DNA from: Nitratireductor sp.
GTDB lineage: Bacteria; Pseudomonadota; Alphaproteobacteria; Rhizobiales; Rhizobiaceae
Length of the DNA: 64,000 bases
NCBI RefSeq assembly: GCF_017794765.1
Contig: NZ_CP051236.1
Location: 865,307-929,306 of the forward strand
Direction of reading: 5' to 3'
The position numbers and the translations under genes are program-made. Below the pieces are notes generated by a model, which was given only the letters and a program-made list of their open reading frames with translations, did no database searches and had not been told where the DNA came from. Below, piece by piece: positions 53,655 to 63,550 of the stretch; the first letter of the stretch is position 1, and each line of letters starts with the position of its first letter.

Positions 53655-53789
53655 ATGCATGCAGGCACAGCCTTGCCGGCGATAAAGCGGCATTTCGTGT
53701 TCGAATTGACTCGATATGTTATATCATTTCATATAAGCATTTCAGGATTTCGTCGTCTGGTTCTGGCAGGTGTCCTGAATGCGCATTGA
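53655..53789 (+). CDS. Possible 44-aa leader peptide
   Basis: This ATG lies 6 nt after an ideal AGGAGG directly behind the riboswitch. It opens a 44-codon frame ending 11 nt inside the next gene. The peptide has no recognised domain. It could be a translationally coupled leader or a remnant of the gene the riboswitch originally controlled. The frame may be fortuitous. Confidence 0.3.
   Translation: MHAGTALPAIKRHFVFELTRYVISFHISISGFRRLVLAGVLNAH
53719..53736. promoter_or_regulatory. AT-rich palindrome before the LLM gene
   Basis: TTATAT-CATTTC-ATATAA is a perfect inverted repeat, in an AT-rich island between the riboswitch and the gene at 53779. It loosely resembles Fur/Zur-type boxes (TGTTATAT...). 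It may be a metalloregulator site or a second promoter. Confidence 0.4.
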
Positions 53790-54837
53790 TCTGGCTGGTT
53801 TTGCTCGGGAAGGGGTGTTGGGCGATCACTGCGCTCTTATGCGGCTCGTGGAACGCGCCGATACGCTTGGCTTCGACGGTATCTGGTTCAATGAATTCCA
53901 CTTTTCCCGCGATACGCTGCCCTATCCATCCACGCTTCTGCTGGGGGCGGATATTCTGGCGCGGACCGAGCGTCTGCGATTTGGAACGTCGATCCTCGTT
54001 CTGCCGCTCTATCATCCGCTCCTTCTGGCGGAGCAGATTGCACAGCTGGATTTTCAGAGTGGCGGCCGGGTCGATGTGGGCATCGGACGAGGCACGGACC
54101 CATCGACCTTTAGCGCGCTGGGGGTCGCGCCGGGCGAGCTGCATCTGCGTTTCCGCGAAGCGCTGAAGATCATGATCGAGGCGTGGACAATGCCGCATTG
54201 CTCCGCCGATGCCGGCCCGTGGAAGTTCTCCAATGTCTCTGTGGGGCCGCGACCGGTGCAGCAGCCGCATCCACCCATCTATGTTGCGGGGGTTTCCGAA
54301 GAAACGGTCGACATCGCTGCGCGAAACGGGTTCCCGCTGCTCCTCAGCCTCGAGCCGAACGAGGCGCGGCAGTTGCCCGTGTTCGATGCGGCGCTGAATC
54401 GGCATGGCACCACCCGCGCCGCGCTGACCGCATCGTCGCTTTCACGCTACGTGGTGATCGCACCGACCCGGGCGGAAGCGGAGAGGTGTGTCGACGCGCT
54501 TCTTGAAAAGCTGAACACCCGTCGCGCCGAACGCGCGTTGGCGCGCGGAATGGCACCGCCACAGCCGCGCAGCCGCGCTGCGATGGTGGCTGATTTCACC
54601 ATCTCGGGTACGCCGGAGGACTGCCATGCACAACTGTGCGCCCTTTCTGCACGCACGGGATCGCAGAGCATACGCTGTCTGTTCAGCGCCAATGGCCTTA
54701 TTGCCAACGATGTGGCGCTCAGGGGCATGGAGCTCTTCGCCACAGAAGTACTCTCCGCTTTCCGGCAGCAACCCTCTTCTCCACCCCCATTCGAAAACGC
54801 CGTCAACAAGCCGGCTATCCAAGGAGTGATTTCATGA
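53779..54837 (+). CDS. LLM-class flavin-dependent oxidoreductase (luciferase-like)
   Basis: 352 aa TIM-barrel of the bacterial luciferase/F420-FMN family, with GFDGIWFNEFHF near the N terminus, FGTSILVLPLYHP and GRGTDPSTF flavin/phosphate-binding segments. The partner flavin reductase is not encoded nearby. It overlaps the binding-protein gene by 4 bp and lies under the B12 riboswitch. It may therefore process a corrinoid or corrinoid fragment, or another ligand of the transporter. No characterised enzyme is known to me for this context. Confidence 0.88.
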   Translation: MRIDLAGFAREGVLGDHCALMRLVERADTLGFDGIWFNEFHFSRDTLPYPSTLLLGADILARTERLRFGTSILVLPLYHPLLLAEQIAQLDFQSGGRVDVGIGRGTDPSTFSALGVAPGELHLRFREALKIMIEAWTMPHCSADAGPWKFSNVSVGPRPVQQPHPPIYVAGVSEETVDIAARNGFPLLLSLEPNEARQLPVFDAALNRHGTTRAALTASSLSRYVVIAPTRAEAERCVDALLEKLNTRRAERALARGMAPPQPRSRAAMVADFTISGTPEDCHAQLCALSARTGSQSIRCLFSANGLIANDVALRGMELFATEVLSAFRQQPSSPPPFENAVNKPAIQGVIS

Positions 54838-55823
54838 TCCGTTCTCGCGGCTTTTCCGCGTTTGTTTTGGCAGGCATTTTCCTTGCATCAACATCTGTGT
54901 TCGCGGGCGAGCCCGGGTTTCCCCATACGGATGAGAACTGCGGGGTCACCACAGTCTATGAAGTGCCGCCGGCACGAGCCGTGACACTCAGCAACAACGC
55001 GACGGAGCTGATGCTGGCGCTGGGCCTGGAAGACCGAATGGCGGGCACCTCCTACATGGCGAACCTGAAGATCAGCCCACAGTATGAGGAGGCCTATAAA
55101 AAGATCCCGGTGCTTTCACCACTCGTTGCCACCACTGAGCAGCTTATCGAGGTCGAAGCCGATTTCGTCTATGCCGGCTATCCCGACGGGTTCAGCGAGA
55201 GCCGTCACACGCGGGACCAGCTGCACGATCTGGGCATGAAAACGCGGCTTAATACCGAGGGTTGCAATCTCGGCAGGTTTGGCTTCGATGAGCTCTACGC
55301 GGAGATCCGCTCTGTTGCAGCCATATTCGGTGTGCGTGAGCGCGGCGAAGCGCTGATTGCCGATATGGAAATGCGCCTCGCTGCAGTAGCAGAACAGCTG
55401 GAAGACGTAGAGGTTACGCCGGTCTTCATCTTCAATGGTGGCGAAGCCGCGCCTCGTGCAGTGCTTGGCAACACCATGCTGTCGCACGTCGTGTCGCGAG
55501 CCGGCGGCGAGAACATCTTCGGCGATGTCGCGAACCGCTATGGCCAGGTCTCGTGGGAACAGATTGCCGAGCGCATGCCTGAATACATAGTGGTCTATTA
55601 TTCCGGCACTGCCGGCGGCCAGGTGGTGGGAGACCCGGCCGGGGAACTGGGCGAAGGGCGCATTGAGATCCTGAAAGCCAACCCGACCATCAGGGAGGTA
55701 CCAGGCATTGCCAGGGAAAGATTCGTGACAATCGACTCCGTTTGGGGGCAGCCGGGGCCGAGTTCCATCGACGCGGTAGAAAAACTGGCGCGTGCTTTCC
55801 ACCCCGATCGGATGGGCCATTAG
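54834..55823 (+). CDS. Cobalamin/iron-complex-type ABC binding protein (BtuF/FecB-like)
   Basis: 329 aa with signal peptide (FSAFVLAGIFLASTSVFA) and a class III periplasmic-binding-protein fold: AVTLSNNATELMLALGLEDRMAGTS is the typical N-terminal lobe, with a single long helix connecting lobes. The riboswitch makes cobalamin or a corrinoid the favoured ligand; siderophores use the same fold. The ATG follows AAGGAG. Confidence 0.88.
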   Translation: MIRSRGFSAFVLAGIFLASTSVFAGEPGFPHTDENCGVTTVYEVPPARAVTLSNNATELMLALGLEDRMAGTSYMANLKISPQYEEAYKKIPVLSPLVATTEQLIEVEADFVYAGYPDGFSESRHTRDQLHDLGMKTRLNTEGCNLGRFGFDELYAEIRSVAAIFGVRERGEALIADMEMRLAAVAEQLEDVEVTPVFIFNGGEAAPRAVLGNTMLSHVVSRAGGENIFGDVANRYGQVSWEQIAERMPEYIVVYYSGTAGGQVVGDPAGELGEGRIEILKANPTIREVPGIARERFVTIDSVWGQPGPSSIDAVEKLARAFHPDRMGH

Positions 55824-55844
55824 CAGACCGGACGGAACCGAAAA

Positions 55845-57014
55845 ATGCATGCGCCCGTCGCGAAACAAAACCAGCCTGAGAGCCACGAAGCGCTGCTGAC
55901 AGTGCTTCGGTCAGCACCGCCAGTGCGAGGCACGGCACTTCGCTCCGTTGCGGCCCAGTGTGCCGCAAGCGGGGGGTCGCCGGGCTATGCTTTGGTTATT
56001 CTCCTCATGGTTGGACTGCTGCTGGGCGTGGCGATCGCAGGACTGATGTTCGGCTCAGTGCATATACCCGGGGAAACGGCGGTCGCCATACTCGCCAATC
56101 TGGTGGCCGGTGACGGTCTGGTGGAGCCTGGCTGGCGTGCGGTCTACGAGACGATTGTGGTCCAGACCCGTATGCCGCGCGTGGTGCTTGCCGCCCTTGT
56201 GGGCGCAAGCCTCGGAGTTACCGGGATGACGATCCAGTCCATCGTCCGCAATTCACTGGCGGGACCCGGCATTCTGGGAATCTCCTCAGGTGCGGCGACG
56301 GGCGCCGTGGTGGTGATGCGCTGGGGGTTTCTCGGCCTGGGCGTATTCACGCTACACATTTCGGCCTTCCTTGGCGGGCTCATAACATTGTTCGCTGTGT
56401 TCTGGGTTGCGCGAACGGGCGGGTTCATGACGCCGACGCGGCTCGTGCTTGCTGGCGTGGCGATGAGCGCGATCCTCAGCGCGTTGACAAGCCTGATCGT
56501 GCTGACATCGCCCGATCCGCAACTTGCCTCCCGGGTCCTGTTCTGGACCCTGGGAGGCTTCGGCACGGCGCAGTGGAAACTCATACCCATACCGCTTGCT
56601 GCACTGGCGATTGGGTTAGGTGTGATGCTGGTTCAGGCCCGGCGGCTGAACTTGCTGATGGCAGGAGATGAAAGCGCGGTCGCCCTGGGTCTCAATGTCC
56701 AGCGCTTCCGTCAGAGCATGTTCGTGCTGGCGGCAGCACTCACCGGGATCACAGTGGCCGTGGCCGGGGTCATCGGCTTTGTCGGCCTCATCATGCCTCA
56801 CATCGTGCGTTTTCTTGTCGGAGCCGATCATCGTCGCGCCTTGCCGGCGGTAGCGCTTCTGGGGGCGAGTTTCACCATCGGCGCCGATCTCGTCGCCCGC
56901 ACGGTAATCGCGCCGCTGGAACTACCAGTCGGTATCGTCACGGCGCTGGTGGGTGGGCCGTTCTTCATCTGGCTTCTGCGGCGCGATGCACGTGGGCTGG
57001 GTGGCGCGCGATGA
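55845..57014 (+). CDS. FecCD/BtuC-type ABC permease
   Basis: 389 aa with about ten membrane helices. GASLGVTGMTIQSIVRNSLAGPGILG and GFVGLIMPHIVR are FecCD/BtuC signatures. A 45-residue hydrophilic N-terminal extension precedes the first helix. It forms a homodimeric channel with the ATPase at 57011. Confidence 0.93.
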   Translation: MHAPVAKQNQPESHEALLTVLRSAPPVRGTALRSVAAQCAASGGSPGYALVILLMVGLLLGVAIAGLMFGSVHIPGETAVAILANLVAGDGLVEPGWRAVYETIVVQTRMPRVVLAALVGASLGVTGMTIQSIVRNSLAGPGILGISSGAATGAVVVMRWGFLGLGVFTLHISAFLGGLITLFAVFWVARTGGFMTPTRLVLAGVAMSAILSALTSLIVLTSPDPQLASRVLFWTLGGFGTAQWKLIPIPLAALAIGLGVMLVQARRLNLLMAGDESAVALGLNVQRFRQSMFVLAAALTGITVAVAGVIGFVGLIMPHIVRFLVGADHRRALPAVALLGASFTIGADLVARTVIAPLELPVGIVTALVGGPFFIWLLRRDARGLGGAR

Positions 57015-57802
57015 GCATCCGGCCTGGCACGCTTGATCTGTGCTCCGTCACCTTGCTGGCCGGCGGCAAGGCGCTGGTGGATAATGTGACTATGAGCATT
57101 TCCGAAGGCGAGATGGTCGGTCTTATCGGACCCAACGGCGCGGGAAAATCAAGTCTGCTTCGAACAATCTATCGCATCAACAGGCCTACATCCGGCACGG
57201 TGCTCGTGAACGGAGAAGATGCGTGGCGGCAGCCCACCGAGTGGGTTGCGCGCAATGTCGGCGCGGTGCTTCAGGATATGCCCGCCGAGTTTCCGCTGAC
57301 CGTGCGCGACGTTGTCGCCATGGGGCGTTCGGCTCACAAGAAGCTTCTGGAACCCGACACGTCGCACGATCACGCGTTGCTTGTTGCGGCACTCGCGCTT
57401 CTAGGGTTGACGCCTCTGCAGGACCGCGCCTTTCGCACGCTTTCTGGAGGTGAACGGCAGCGAGCCCTTTTGGCGCGCGCGCTGGTGCAGCAGCCGCGCC
57501 TTCTGGTTCTTGATGAGCCGACGAACCATCTCGACATCCATCATCAGCTTCAGCTTCTGCGATTCATGCGCGGGCTTCAAACCACTGTGGTGGCAGCCCT
57601 GCATGACCTCAACCTGGCAGCAATGTTCTGCGACCGTCTTTTTGTGCTTGATCGGGGCCGACTGGTGGCTGCCGGTACACCCGAAACGGTGTTGACACCG
57701 GATCTGCTCCGGAATGTCTATCGTATTGAAGCGACGATTGCGCGGCACCCTGAAACCGGCACGGTCTGGGTGATGCCATCGGTTGCTCCGCCCACCCGAT
57801 AG
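57011..57802 (+). CDS. FecE/BtuD-type ABC ATPase
   Basis: 263 aa. Walker A GPNGAGKSS, signature LSGGERQR, Walker B LVLDEPTNHLD and the H-loop ALHDLNLA. It overlaps the permease gene by 4 bp and is the last gene of the riboswitch-controlled operon. Confidence 0.93.
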   Translation: MSIRPGTLDLCSVTLLAGGKALVDNVTMSISEGEMVGLIGPNGAGKSSLLRTIYRINRPTSGTVLVNGEDAWRQPTEWVARNVGAVLQDMPAEFPLTVRDVVAMGRSAHKKLLEPDTSHDHALLVAALALLGLTPLQDRAFRTLSGGERQRALLARALVQQPRLLVLDEPTNHLDIHHQLQLLRFMRGLQTTVVAALHDLNLAAMFCDRLFVLDRGRLVAAGTPETVLTPDLLRNVYRIEATIARHPETGTVWVMPSVAPPTR

Positions 57803-57983
57803 CCGGGAAGGCTGGTGTAGGTTTCAAGCCTGACAGACAAGATGCTGATATAATTAACGCGGCCTTAAGCGCTCCCGCGCTTTATGGGGCAGGCGCAACA
57901 GGTTTCGGCTTCAAAATGACGAACGAAGCAGATTTTCCCGGATTCCATGGTAACAGTCTGCATGGCTTGTTGCCCGGTCGGGC

Positions 57984-59315
57984 ATGCGAGATGCCATGAG
58001 CAGCCTTGCGGAACCGCGCTGGCCGGCTTCGTCATCCGTGGCGCGCATGGCTGCCACGGGGCAGCCTTCTACCGTCATCGCGGCCGTCCTGCTCACAGTG
58101 TTGGTGGTTTCGTTTCGGCCATTTCAGCCCTCAGGGCCGCAACTCGCCGGGGACGGCGGTGACATCGTCAATCAGCTGGGATTTGGCGCGCTGGGTGCAA
58201 TCGCCGTGGCGTCGCTCCTCATGCTGGTCGACCGGCGGGTGCTGGTTTCGCTGCTCAGCCCGTGGTGGCTTTTGCTCCTGGGGTTTGTGGGCATCGCCAC
58301 CCTCAACACGCCGGTTCCAAGTGACACGATCCGCACAGTCGCCTTCTCGATCATCGGCATTGTCACGGTGGGAGCAGTCCTGACCCTGCCGCGCGATGCG
58401 GATGCGTTTTCGCGTGTACTGACGTGTGCGGGTTTCGTGATTCTCGGGCTTTCCTACTTTGGTGTTATCGCCATGCGCGATGTGGCTGTTCATCAGGCCT
58501 ATGATTTGGAAGCACAGCATGCCGGCCTCTGGCGGGGCGTCTTTACGCATAAGAATATCGCCGGACCGGTTATGGCCGGATTGGCGTTTGCCGGTCTCTA
58601 TCTGTGGCGGCGTGGATGGCGTTGGTCCGGTGGAACGATGGCGCTTCTGGCGATGATCTTTGTGTTCCACACAGGGTCCAAGACAACCACTGCCACCGTA
58701 CCGCTGGCGGGGATGCTGATCGCATTGCCCGGTATATTCGGCCTGCGGTTCCTGGTGCCCGTCCTGGTGGTTGCTGCAGTAAGTGCGTTGGCGGTCGCAA
58801 CTCTTGGCATCGTCTTCATCGATCCGGTCAAAGAACTGGCCGCGACGCTTGCTCCTGATCTTACCTATACAGGGCGAACGCCGATTTGGGATTTCGCCGG
58901 CGACATGATCGTCCAGAGGCCGCTCTTCGGATACGGTTTCGACAATTTCTGGATGACGGAACTCGTTTTTACCTCAGACCAACCGTTCGACCGTCCATGG
59001 GATATTCGGGGCATTGTTCATGGTCACAACGGCTATATCGACATTGCTCTCGGGATGGGACTTCCAGCACTTGCCGTAGCCATTGCAACGTTTCTTCTCG
59101 TGCCGCTACGCGATTACATGCGCACACCGCACTATCGTGAAAACATCTTTCTCGCCGATTTTTTCATGATGGTGGTGACGTTCAGCATGTTCAACGCCTT
59201 CCTCGAGAGCTTTTTCTTTCGCCGGACGGACCCCGTGTGGATGCTCCTCGTGATGGGAGTGTTGGGGATGCGTCTTGTGTCACGCTTCAGGGTGCCCACG
59301 CATTCCGTACGCTGA
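57984..59315 (+). CDS. O-antigen ligase/polymerase-family membrane protein (Wzy_C)
   Basis: 443 aa with about ten to twelve membrane helices. The periplasmic loop motif HGHNGYIDIALGMGLP and YTGRTPIWDF are characteristic of WaaL/Wzy/ExoQ-type glycan ligases and polymerases. The start could also be the ATG at 57996. It stands alone without glycosyltransferases nearby, so the glycan it acts on is unknown. Confidence 0.87.
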   Translation: MRDAMSSLAEPRWPASSSVARMAATGQPSTVIAAVLLTVLVVSFRPFQPSGPQLAGDGGDIVNQLGFGALGAIAVASLLMLVDRRVLVSLLSPWWLLLLGFVGIATLNTPVPSDTIRTVAFSIIGIVTVGAVLTLPRDADAFSRVLTCAGFVILGLSYFGVIAMRDVAVHQAYDLEAQHAGLWRGVFTHKNIAGPVMAGLAFAGLYLWRRGWRWSGGTMALLAMIFVFHTGSKTTTATVPLAGMLIALPGIFGLRFLVPVLVVAAVSALAVATLGIVFIDPVKELAATLAPDLTYTGRTPIWDFAGDMIVQRPLFGYGFDNFWMTELVFTSDQPFDRPWDIRGIVHGHNGYIDIALGMGLPALAVAIATFLLVPLRDYMRTPHYRENIFLADFFMMVVTFSMFNAFLESFFFRRTDPVWMLLVMGVLGMRLVSRFRVPTHSVR

Positions 59316-59442
59316 CGAGGTATGCACGCCTTTTAAGGTATGACGCTGCGCTGTCATCGAATGGCGAAAAGGTCGTGGCTTCCCTGCTGCAAAACCGCGC
59401 ACCATCCAACACACGCTTGTCCCAGCGGTTCGGCACTCGTAC

Positions 59443-59470
59443 ATTGATTTCAGTAATTTCTGAAAACAAT
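59443..59470. promoter_or_regulatory. Operator-like palindrome at the cyd regulator start
   Basis: ATTGATTTCAG (59443-59453) and CTGAAAACAAT (59460-59470) form an inverted repeat with 10 of 11 matching positions and a 6-bp spacer. It covers the ATG at 59469, which favours the downstream ATG at 59487 as the true start and suggests autoregulation. Confidence 0.6.
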
Positions 59471-59486
59471 GTCAGGACCACTCATC

Positions 59487-60059
59487 ATGAATCTCCCGCC
59501 ACTCCTGCAATCCTTCGTGTTGCACTTTGGAGAAATGGGCAGCCGCTGGGGCATCAACCGCACGGTCGGGCAGATTTACGCGCTTCTTTATGCGTCTTCC
59601 AATCCGCTCTGCGCGGATGACATTGTCGAGGCGCTGTCCATCTCACGCTCCAATGTCTCCATGAGCCTGCGTGAGCTTCAGGCTTGGAATCTTGTCATTC
59701 TGAAACATATTCCCGATGACAGGAGGGATTATTTCACCACACCGGACGATGTCTGGCAGATCCTGCGGACGCTGGCCGAAGAGCGCAAGAAGCGCGAGGT
59801 CGATCCCACGCTTTCCGTCCTTCGCGAACTTTTGATGCAGACACCCGGCAGTGAGGAAGAGCGCCACGCGCAGGCACGGCTCGCCGAGATGCAGACCCTC
59901 ATCGAGCAGTTGACGAAATGGTATGACGATGTGAAGCATCTGGAGACCGAGCAATTGGCGACCTTGCTGAACCTTGGCGCAAAGGTGACAAGACTGCTCG
60001 ACGCCAAGGACCGAATTGTCTCGCTCGGCCGCAAGCGCACGGAGCCGAAGACGTCATGA
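59487..60059 (+). CDS. GbsR/MarR-type winged-helix regulator
   Basis: 190 aa. HTH at about 35-95 (DDIVEALSISRSNVSMSLREL, HIPDDRRDYFTT) and a helical C-terminal dimerisation region. CAGGA precedes the ATG at 59487; an ATG at 59469 lies in the palindrome. It overlaps cydD by ATGA, so it probably controls the cytochrome bd genes. Confidence 0.88.
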   Translation: MNLPPLLQSFVLHFGEMGSRWGINRTVGQIYALLYASSNPLCADDIVEALSISRSNVSMSLRELQAWNLVILKHIPDDRRDYFTTPDDVWQILRTLAEERKKREVDPTLSVLRELLMQTPGSEEERHAQARLAEMQTLIEQLTKWYDDVKHLETEQLATLLNLGAKVTRLLDAKDRIVSLGRKRTEPKTS

Positions 60060-61816
60060 CAACGCTCGACGCCGGCATAGGACGACGACGCCCTCAGGCC
60101 GCCGGGCGCACCAGAGCGGCAATGCCGCAGGCGCATCCGGATGAGGTTGCGGACACGCTGTCTGCGCGCGGCGGGGTCAGCAGAGCCGTGGTGCTTCTGC
60201 AAACGACTGCATCGTTGCTCTGGCTTCCGCAGGCGGCGCTCCTGGCGCTGGCGGTCGGCGGCATCGCCGCCGGTAGCGACGCTTCCGCGGCATGGTTGCC
60301 GGCCCTCGGCATTCTTGTTCTCGGTGTCGCGCGCGCGATGATGGACGGTGCGGGCAATCGCCTGGCGTTTCGTCAGGCGCGGAGCCGATTAAGCGCGCTG
60401 CGCAAGGAGGCGGTGGCCGCCCTTGCCAAAACCTCGCCGCTCGATGCTACGCGGCCTTCATCTGGGCTTGCCGCAAGCACCCTTGCCGAGCAGGCTGAGG
60501 CCATTGTGCCCTATGTCGCCCGCTTCCGCCCGGCACGCTTCAAGGCGATGGTCGTACCATTGGCAATTCTTGCCTGCGTTCTGGCGTTCTCGTGGGCGGC
60601 AGCGCTTGTGCTGCTGATCGCGGCACCGCTGATCCCGATATTCATGGCGCTCGTGGGTTGGCGCGCCAAGCAGGCAAGCAAAGAGCAACTCGCCGAGATG
60701 GGCAGCATGAACGCGTTTCTCATGGATCGCCTGCGTGGACTGACAACGATCCGCAGCTTCGGTGCCGTGGATCGCACGGCAACGCAGCTGCGTGCCAGTG
60801 CCGAAGATCTTCGAGGCCGCACAATGGCGGTGTTGCGAATAGCGTTTCTTTCGTCCGCCGTATTGGAACTCTTTGCAGCGCTTGGCGTCGCCATGGTCGC
60901 AGTCTATGTGGGCTTCCACCTGCTCGGTGAGCTGAATTTCGGCGCATGGGGTAGCCGACTCTCCCTGGCGGAGGGGCTGTTCATCCTGCTTCTGGCGCCG
61001 TCCTTCTTCGAGCCGCTCCGCGACCTCTCCGCTGTCTGGCATGATCGGGCATCGGGCGAAGCTGCTTTCGATGCGTTGAAGAAGCTGGCCGCGTCGGGGC
61101 GAAAGACCGTGGCGGCGTCAGCTGCGAAGGGCAGTCGGATTGGGGCTCGCGGGGCGCTGTCGCTGTCAGTCGAAGGGCTTGTCTTCCGTCATACGGAAGA
61201 GGCTGCCCCGGTCTTCAACGATTTCGATCTTGAAGTGGAGCCCGGCGAGCGCGTCGCGCTTGTTGCACCAAGCGGCGAGGGCAAATCCACGCTGCTTGCA
61301 CTCATCGCGGGGCTGATTGTGCCTGAGAACGGTACAATTCGCATCGGCGGAGTGGCCATGGATCGCGCAAATGTCCCGGACCTGCGCGCCTCCATCGCCT
61401 GGATTGGTCAGGATCCCCATATCTTTCCCGGCACGATCAAAAGCAATGTAACGCTGGGCCGCCCCGACGTGGATCAGGCCCGCGTTTCGGCGGCACTCGA
61501 GGTGGTAAGCCTCTCGGAACTTGCGGCTCGGCGCGGGCCGGCGATGATCGGCGAAGGCGGCTTTGGCCTTTCCGGTGGCGAAGCACTCCGGCTGGCGCTG
61601 GCGCGTGCCGCCGCGACACCGCAGGCCGGCCTTGTTCTGGCCGACGAACCGACCGCGCACCTCGACCGGGAAACCGCGCACGAGGTCACCGAAAGCCTTC
61701 TACGCATCAGCCGGGGAAAAACCCTGATCGTAGCCACGCATGATCCATTGCTTGCAGCCCGCATGGACCGCGTCATCACCCTGAAAGCACCAGAAACAGC
61801 CGGAGACGGGTCATGA
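60056..61816 (+). CDS. cydD: Thiol reductant ABC exporter, CydD
   Basis: 586 aa fused TMD-NBD half-transporter: six helices, then Walker A APSGEGKST, signature LSGGEALRLALARA and Walker B VLADEPTAHLD. CydDC exports glutathione and cysteine and is needed to assemble cytochrome bd. An N-terminal hydrophilic stretch of about 40 residues is unusually long. Overlaps cydC by ATGA. Confidence 0.95.
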   Translation: MTTLDAGIGRRRPQAAGRTRAAMPQAHPDEVADTLSARGGVSRAVVLLQTTASLLWLPQAALLALAVGGIAAGSDASAAWLPALGILVLGVARAMMDGAGNRLAFRQARSRLSALRKEAVAALAKTSPLDATRPSSGLAASTLAEQAEAIVPYVARFRPARFKAMVVPLAILACVLAFSWAAALVLLIAAPLIPIFMALVGWRAKQASKEQLAEMGSMNAFLMDRLRGLTTIRSFGAVDRTATQLRASAEDLRGRTMAVLRIAFLSSAVLELFAALGVAMVAVYVGFHLLGELNFGAWGSRLSLAEGLFILLLAPSFFEPLRDLSAVWHDRASGEAAFDALKKLAASGRKTVAASAAKGSRIGARGALSLSVEGLVFRHTEEAAPVFNDFDLEVEPGERVALVAPSGEGKSTLLALIAGLIVPENGTIRIGGVAMDRANVPDLRASIAWIGQDPHIFPGTIKSNVTLGRPDVDQARVSAALEVVSLSELAARRGPAMIGEGGFGLSGGEALRLALARAAATPQAGLVLADEPTAHLDRETAHEVTESLLRISRGKTLIVATHDPLLAARMDRVITLKAPETAGDGS

Positions 61817-63504
61817 CCGGGAACAGCAGTCTTCGCGCCGTCGCTTCGCTTTTCTGGTCCGGCAACCGCAACAGGCTTCTCGCCGGCGCACTCCTCTCGC
61901 TCGCCACCGTTTTGTGCGGCATCGCGCTTCTGGGGCTTTCAGGCTGGTTCATCACGGCGACGGCCATTGCCGGGCTTTCGGTGGCGACGGCGCTCGCCTT
62001 CGACGTGTTCGCCCCGTCGGCAGGCATCCGCTTCCTGGCGCTCGCCCGCACGGCATCGCGCTATGGCGAACGTATCGTCACCCATGATGCAACGCTGGAA
62101 GTGCTTGCAGAACTGCGCGAAAGACTGTTTCGCGGCTGGGCGGTCGCGGGTGCTGCACGCGCCATGGCGGCGCGGCCGGCCCGTCTACTTTTCCGGCTGA
62201 CCAACGATATCGACGCGCTGGACTCGCTCTATCTGCGCGTTCTCGTGCCGCTGTTCTCGGCAGCCGGTGCCGCTGTTGTCGCCGGGCTGGCGCTTGGCTT
62301 CATCGACATCCGGCTTGGCGTCGCTTCTTCGCTGTTCCTGCTGGCAGTTGGGCTCGGTGTGCCCACGCTAGCGGCGCGCCTTGCCCGAAAGCCGGCCCGC
62401 CGTCGCGCACATGCGCTGGAGGTTCTACGCGCTCGCAGCATCGACCTTGTCCGCGGGCAGAGCGAACTCACGATGGCCGGGCGGATCTTTGCCCAGCGCG
62501 AGGCAATTGCCGAGGCCGACCGGCGCCTGGCAGAGGCCGACGATGCAATGAACAGGACGGAAACAGGCGTCAGCATCACGCTCGGCATAGCCGGTGCAGT
62601 TCTGCTCGCCGCGATCCTGATCTTCGGTGCTGAACTTGCGGAACGTGGTTACATCAGCGCACCCGTTGCCGCATTGGCACTGCTCATCGGCTTGACTGCG
62701 ACAGAACCGTTTGCCGCCCTGCGGCGCGGTGCTGTCGAGCTTGGACGCACGCTGACAGCCGTCCGCCGCGTCGGACCACGGCTGGGAGCGCAAGATAGCA
62801 CGCCGGCAATCAATGCGCCGAATGCTGCCCGAACGTCGATATGCCTGAAGCATATCACCGCGGTCCATCCGGGATCGGTCCATCCCGCGCTCAAGGATGT
62901 TTCCCTGCAGGTCGGACACGGTGAGCGTATTGCGGTAATCGGGGCGAGCGGGGCCGGCAAATCGTCGCTTCTGGCAGCGCTTGCCGGTGAGATGATACCT
63001 GTCGGGGGCGCGGTCTCCAGCCTTCCCTCAGTCCTGTTCACGCAACGCACGGAATTGTTCAACGACACGCTGCGTGGCAATCTCGTGCTCGCCAATCCAG
63101 CGTCCCGCGACGGTCAGTTGCATGCCGCACTGGAAGCGGCAGGACTTTCACGACTGCTGGCTCGGTTGCCGGATGGGCTCGACACCATGCTGGGCGAGGG
63201 CGGTGCCGGGCTTTCCACCGGCCAGGCACGCAGGCTTGCACTCGCCCGGCTGGTGCTGCGGGACGCGCCGGTCTGGCTGCTCGACGAGCCGACTGAGGGG
63301 CTCGACCGTGAAACCGCGAACGATGTGATTGCGCGGGTCGGATGGTTCGCAGCCGGCAGAACCCTCGTGGTGTCAACGCACATCCGCCGTGAGGCCGAAG
63401 GCGCAGACCGCATCGTGCGCATGGCACAGGGCCGCATCCTCGCCGAAGCGCACCGCGGCACGGCCGAATACAATTCTTTGCTCGAAGGTCTGAGACCAGA
63501 ATGA
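61813..63504 (+). CDS. cydC: Thiol reductant ABC exporter, CydC
   Basis: 563 aa TMD-NBD half-transporter. Walker [10 protein letters not shown], divergent signature [14 protein letters not shown] and Walker [11 protein letters not shown]. It forms a heterodimer with CydD in the inner membrane. Followed after 46 bp by cydA. Confidence 0.95.
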   Translation: MTGNSSLRAVASLFWSGNRNRLLAGALLSLATVLCGIALLGLSGWFITATAIAGLSVATALAFDVFAPSAGIRFLALARTASRYGERIVTHDATLEVLAELRERLFRGWAVAGAARAMAARPARLLFRLTNDIDALDSLYLRVLVPLFSAAGAAVVAGLALGFIDIRLGVASSLFLLAVGLGVPTLAARLARKPARRRAHALEVLRARSIDLVRGQSELTMAGRIFAQREAIAEADRRLAEADDAMNRTETGVSITLGIAGAVLLAAILIFGAELAERGYISAPVAALALLIGLTATEPFAALRRGAVELGRTLTAVRRVGPRLGAQDSTPAINAPNAARTSICLKHITAVHPGSVHPALKDVSLQVGHGERIAVIGASGAGKSSLLAALAGEMIPVGGAVSSLPSVLFTQRTELFNDTLRGNLVLANPASRDGQLHAALEAAGLSRLLARLPDGLDTMLGEGGAGLSTGQARRLALARLVLRDAPVWLLDEPTEGLDRETANDVIARVGWFAAGRTLVVSTHIRREAEGADRIVRMAQGRILAEAHRGTAEYNSLLEGLRPE

Positions 63505-63550
63505 GCGCTTCCTCCCGACGACCAAAGGAGCCGGACAGCCGGATGGTACA

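Noticed and set aside
53228-53668. Antisense frame across the riboswitch region with several Cys/His residues
   Set aside because: It overlaps the conserved riboswitch core, where base conservation is for RNA structure, and the protein has no recognised fold.
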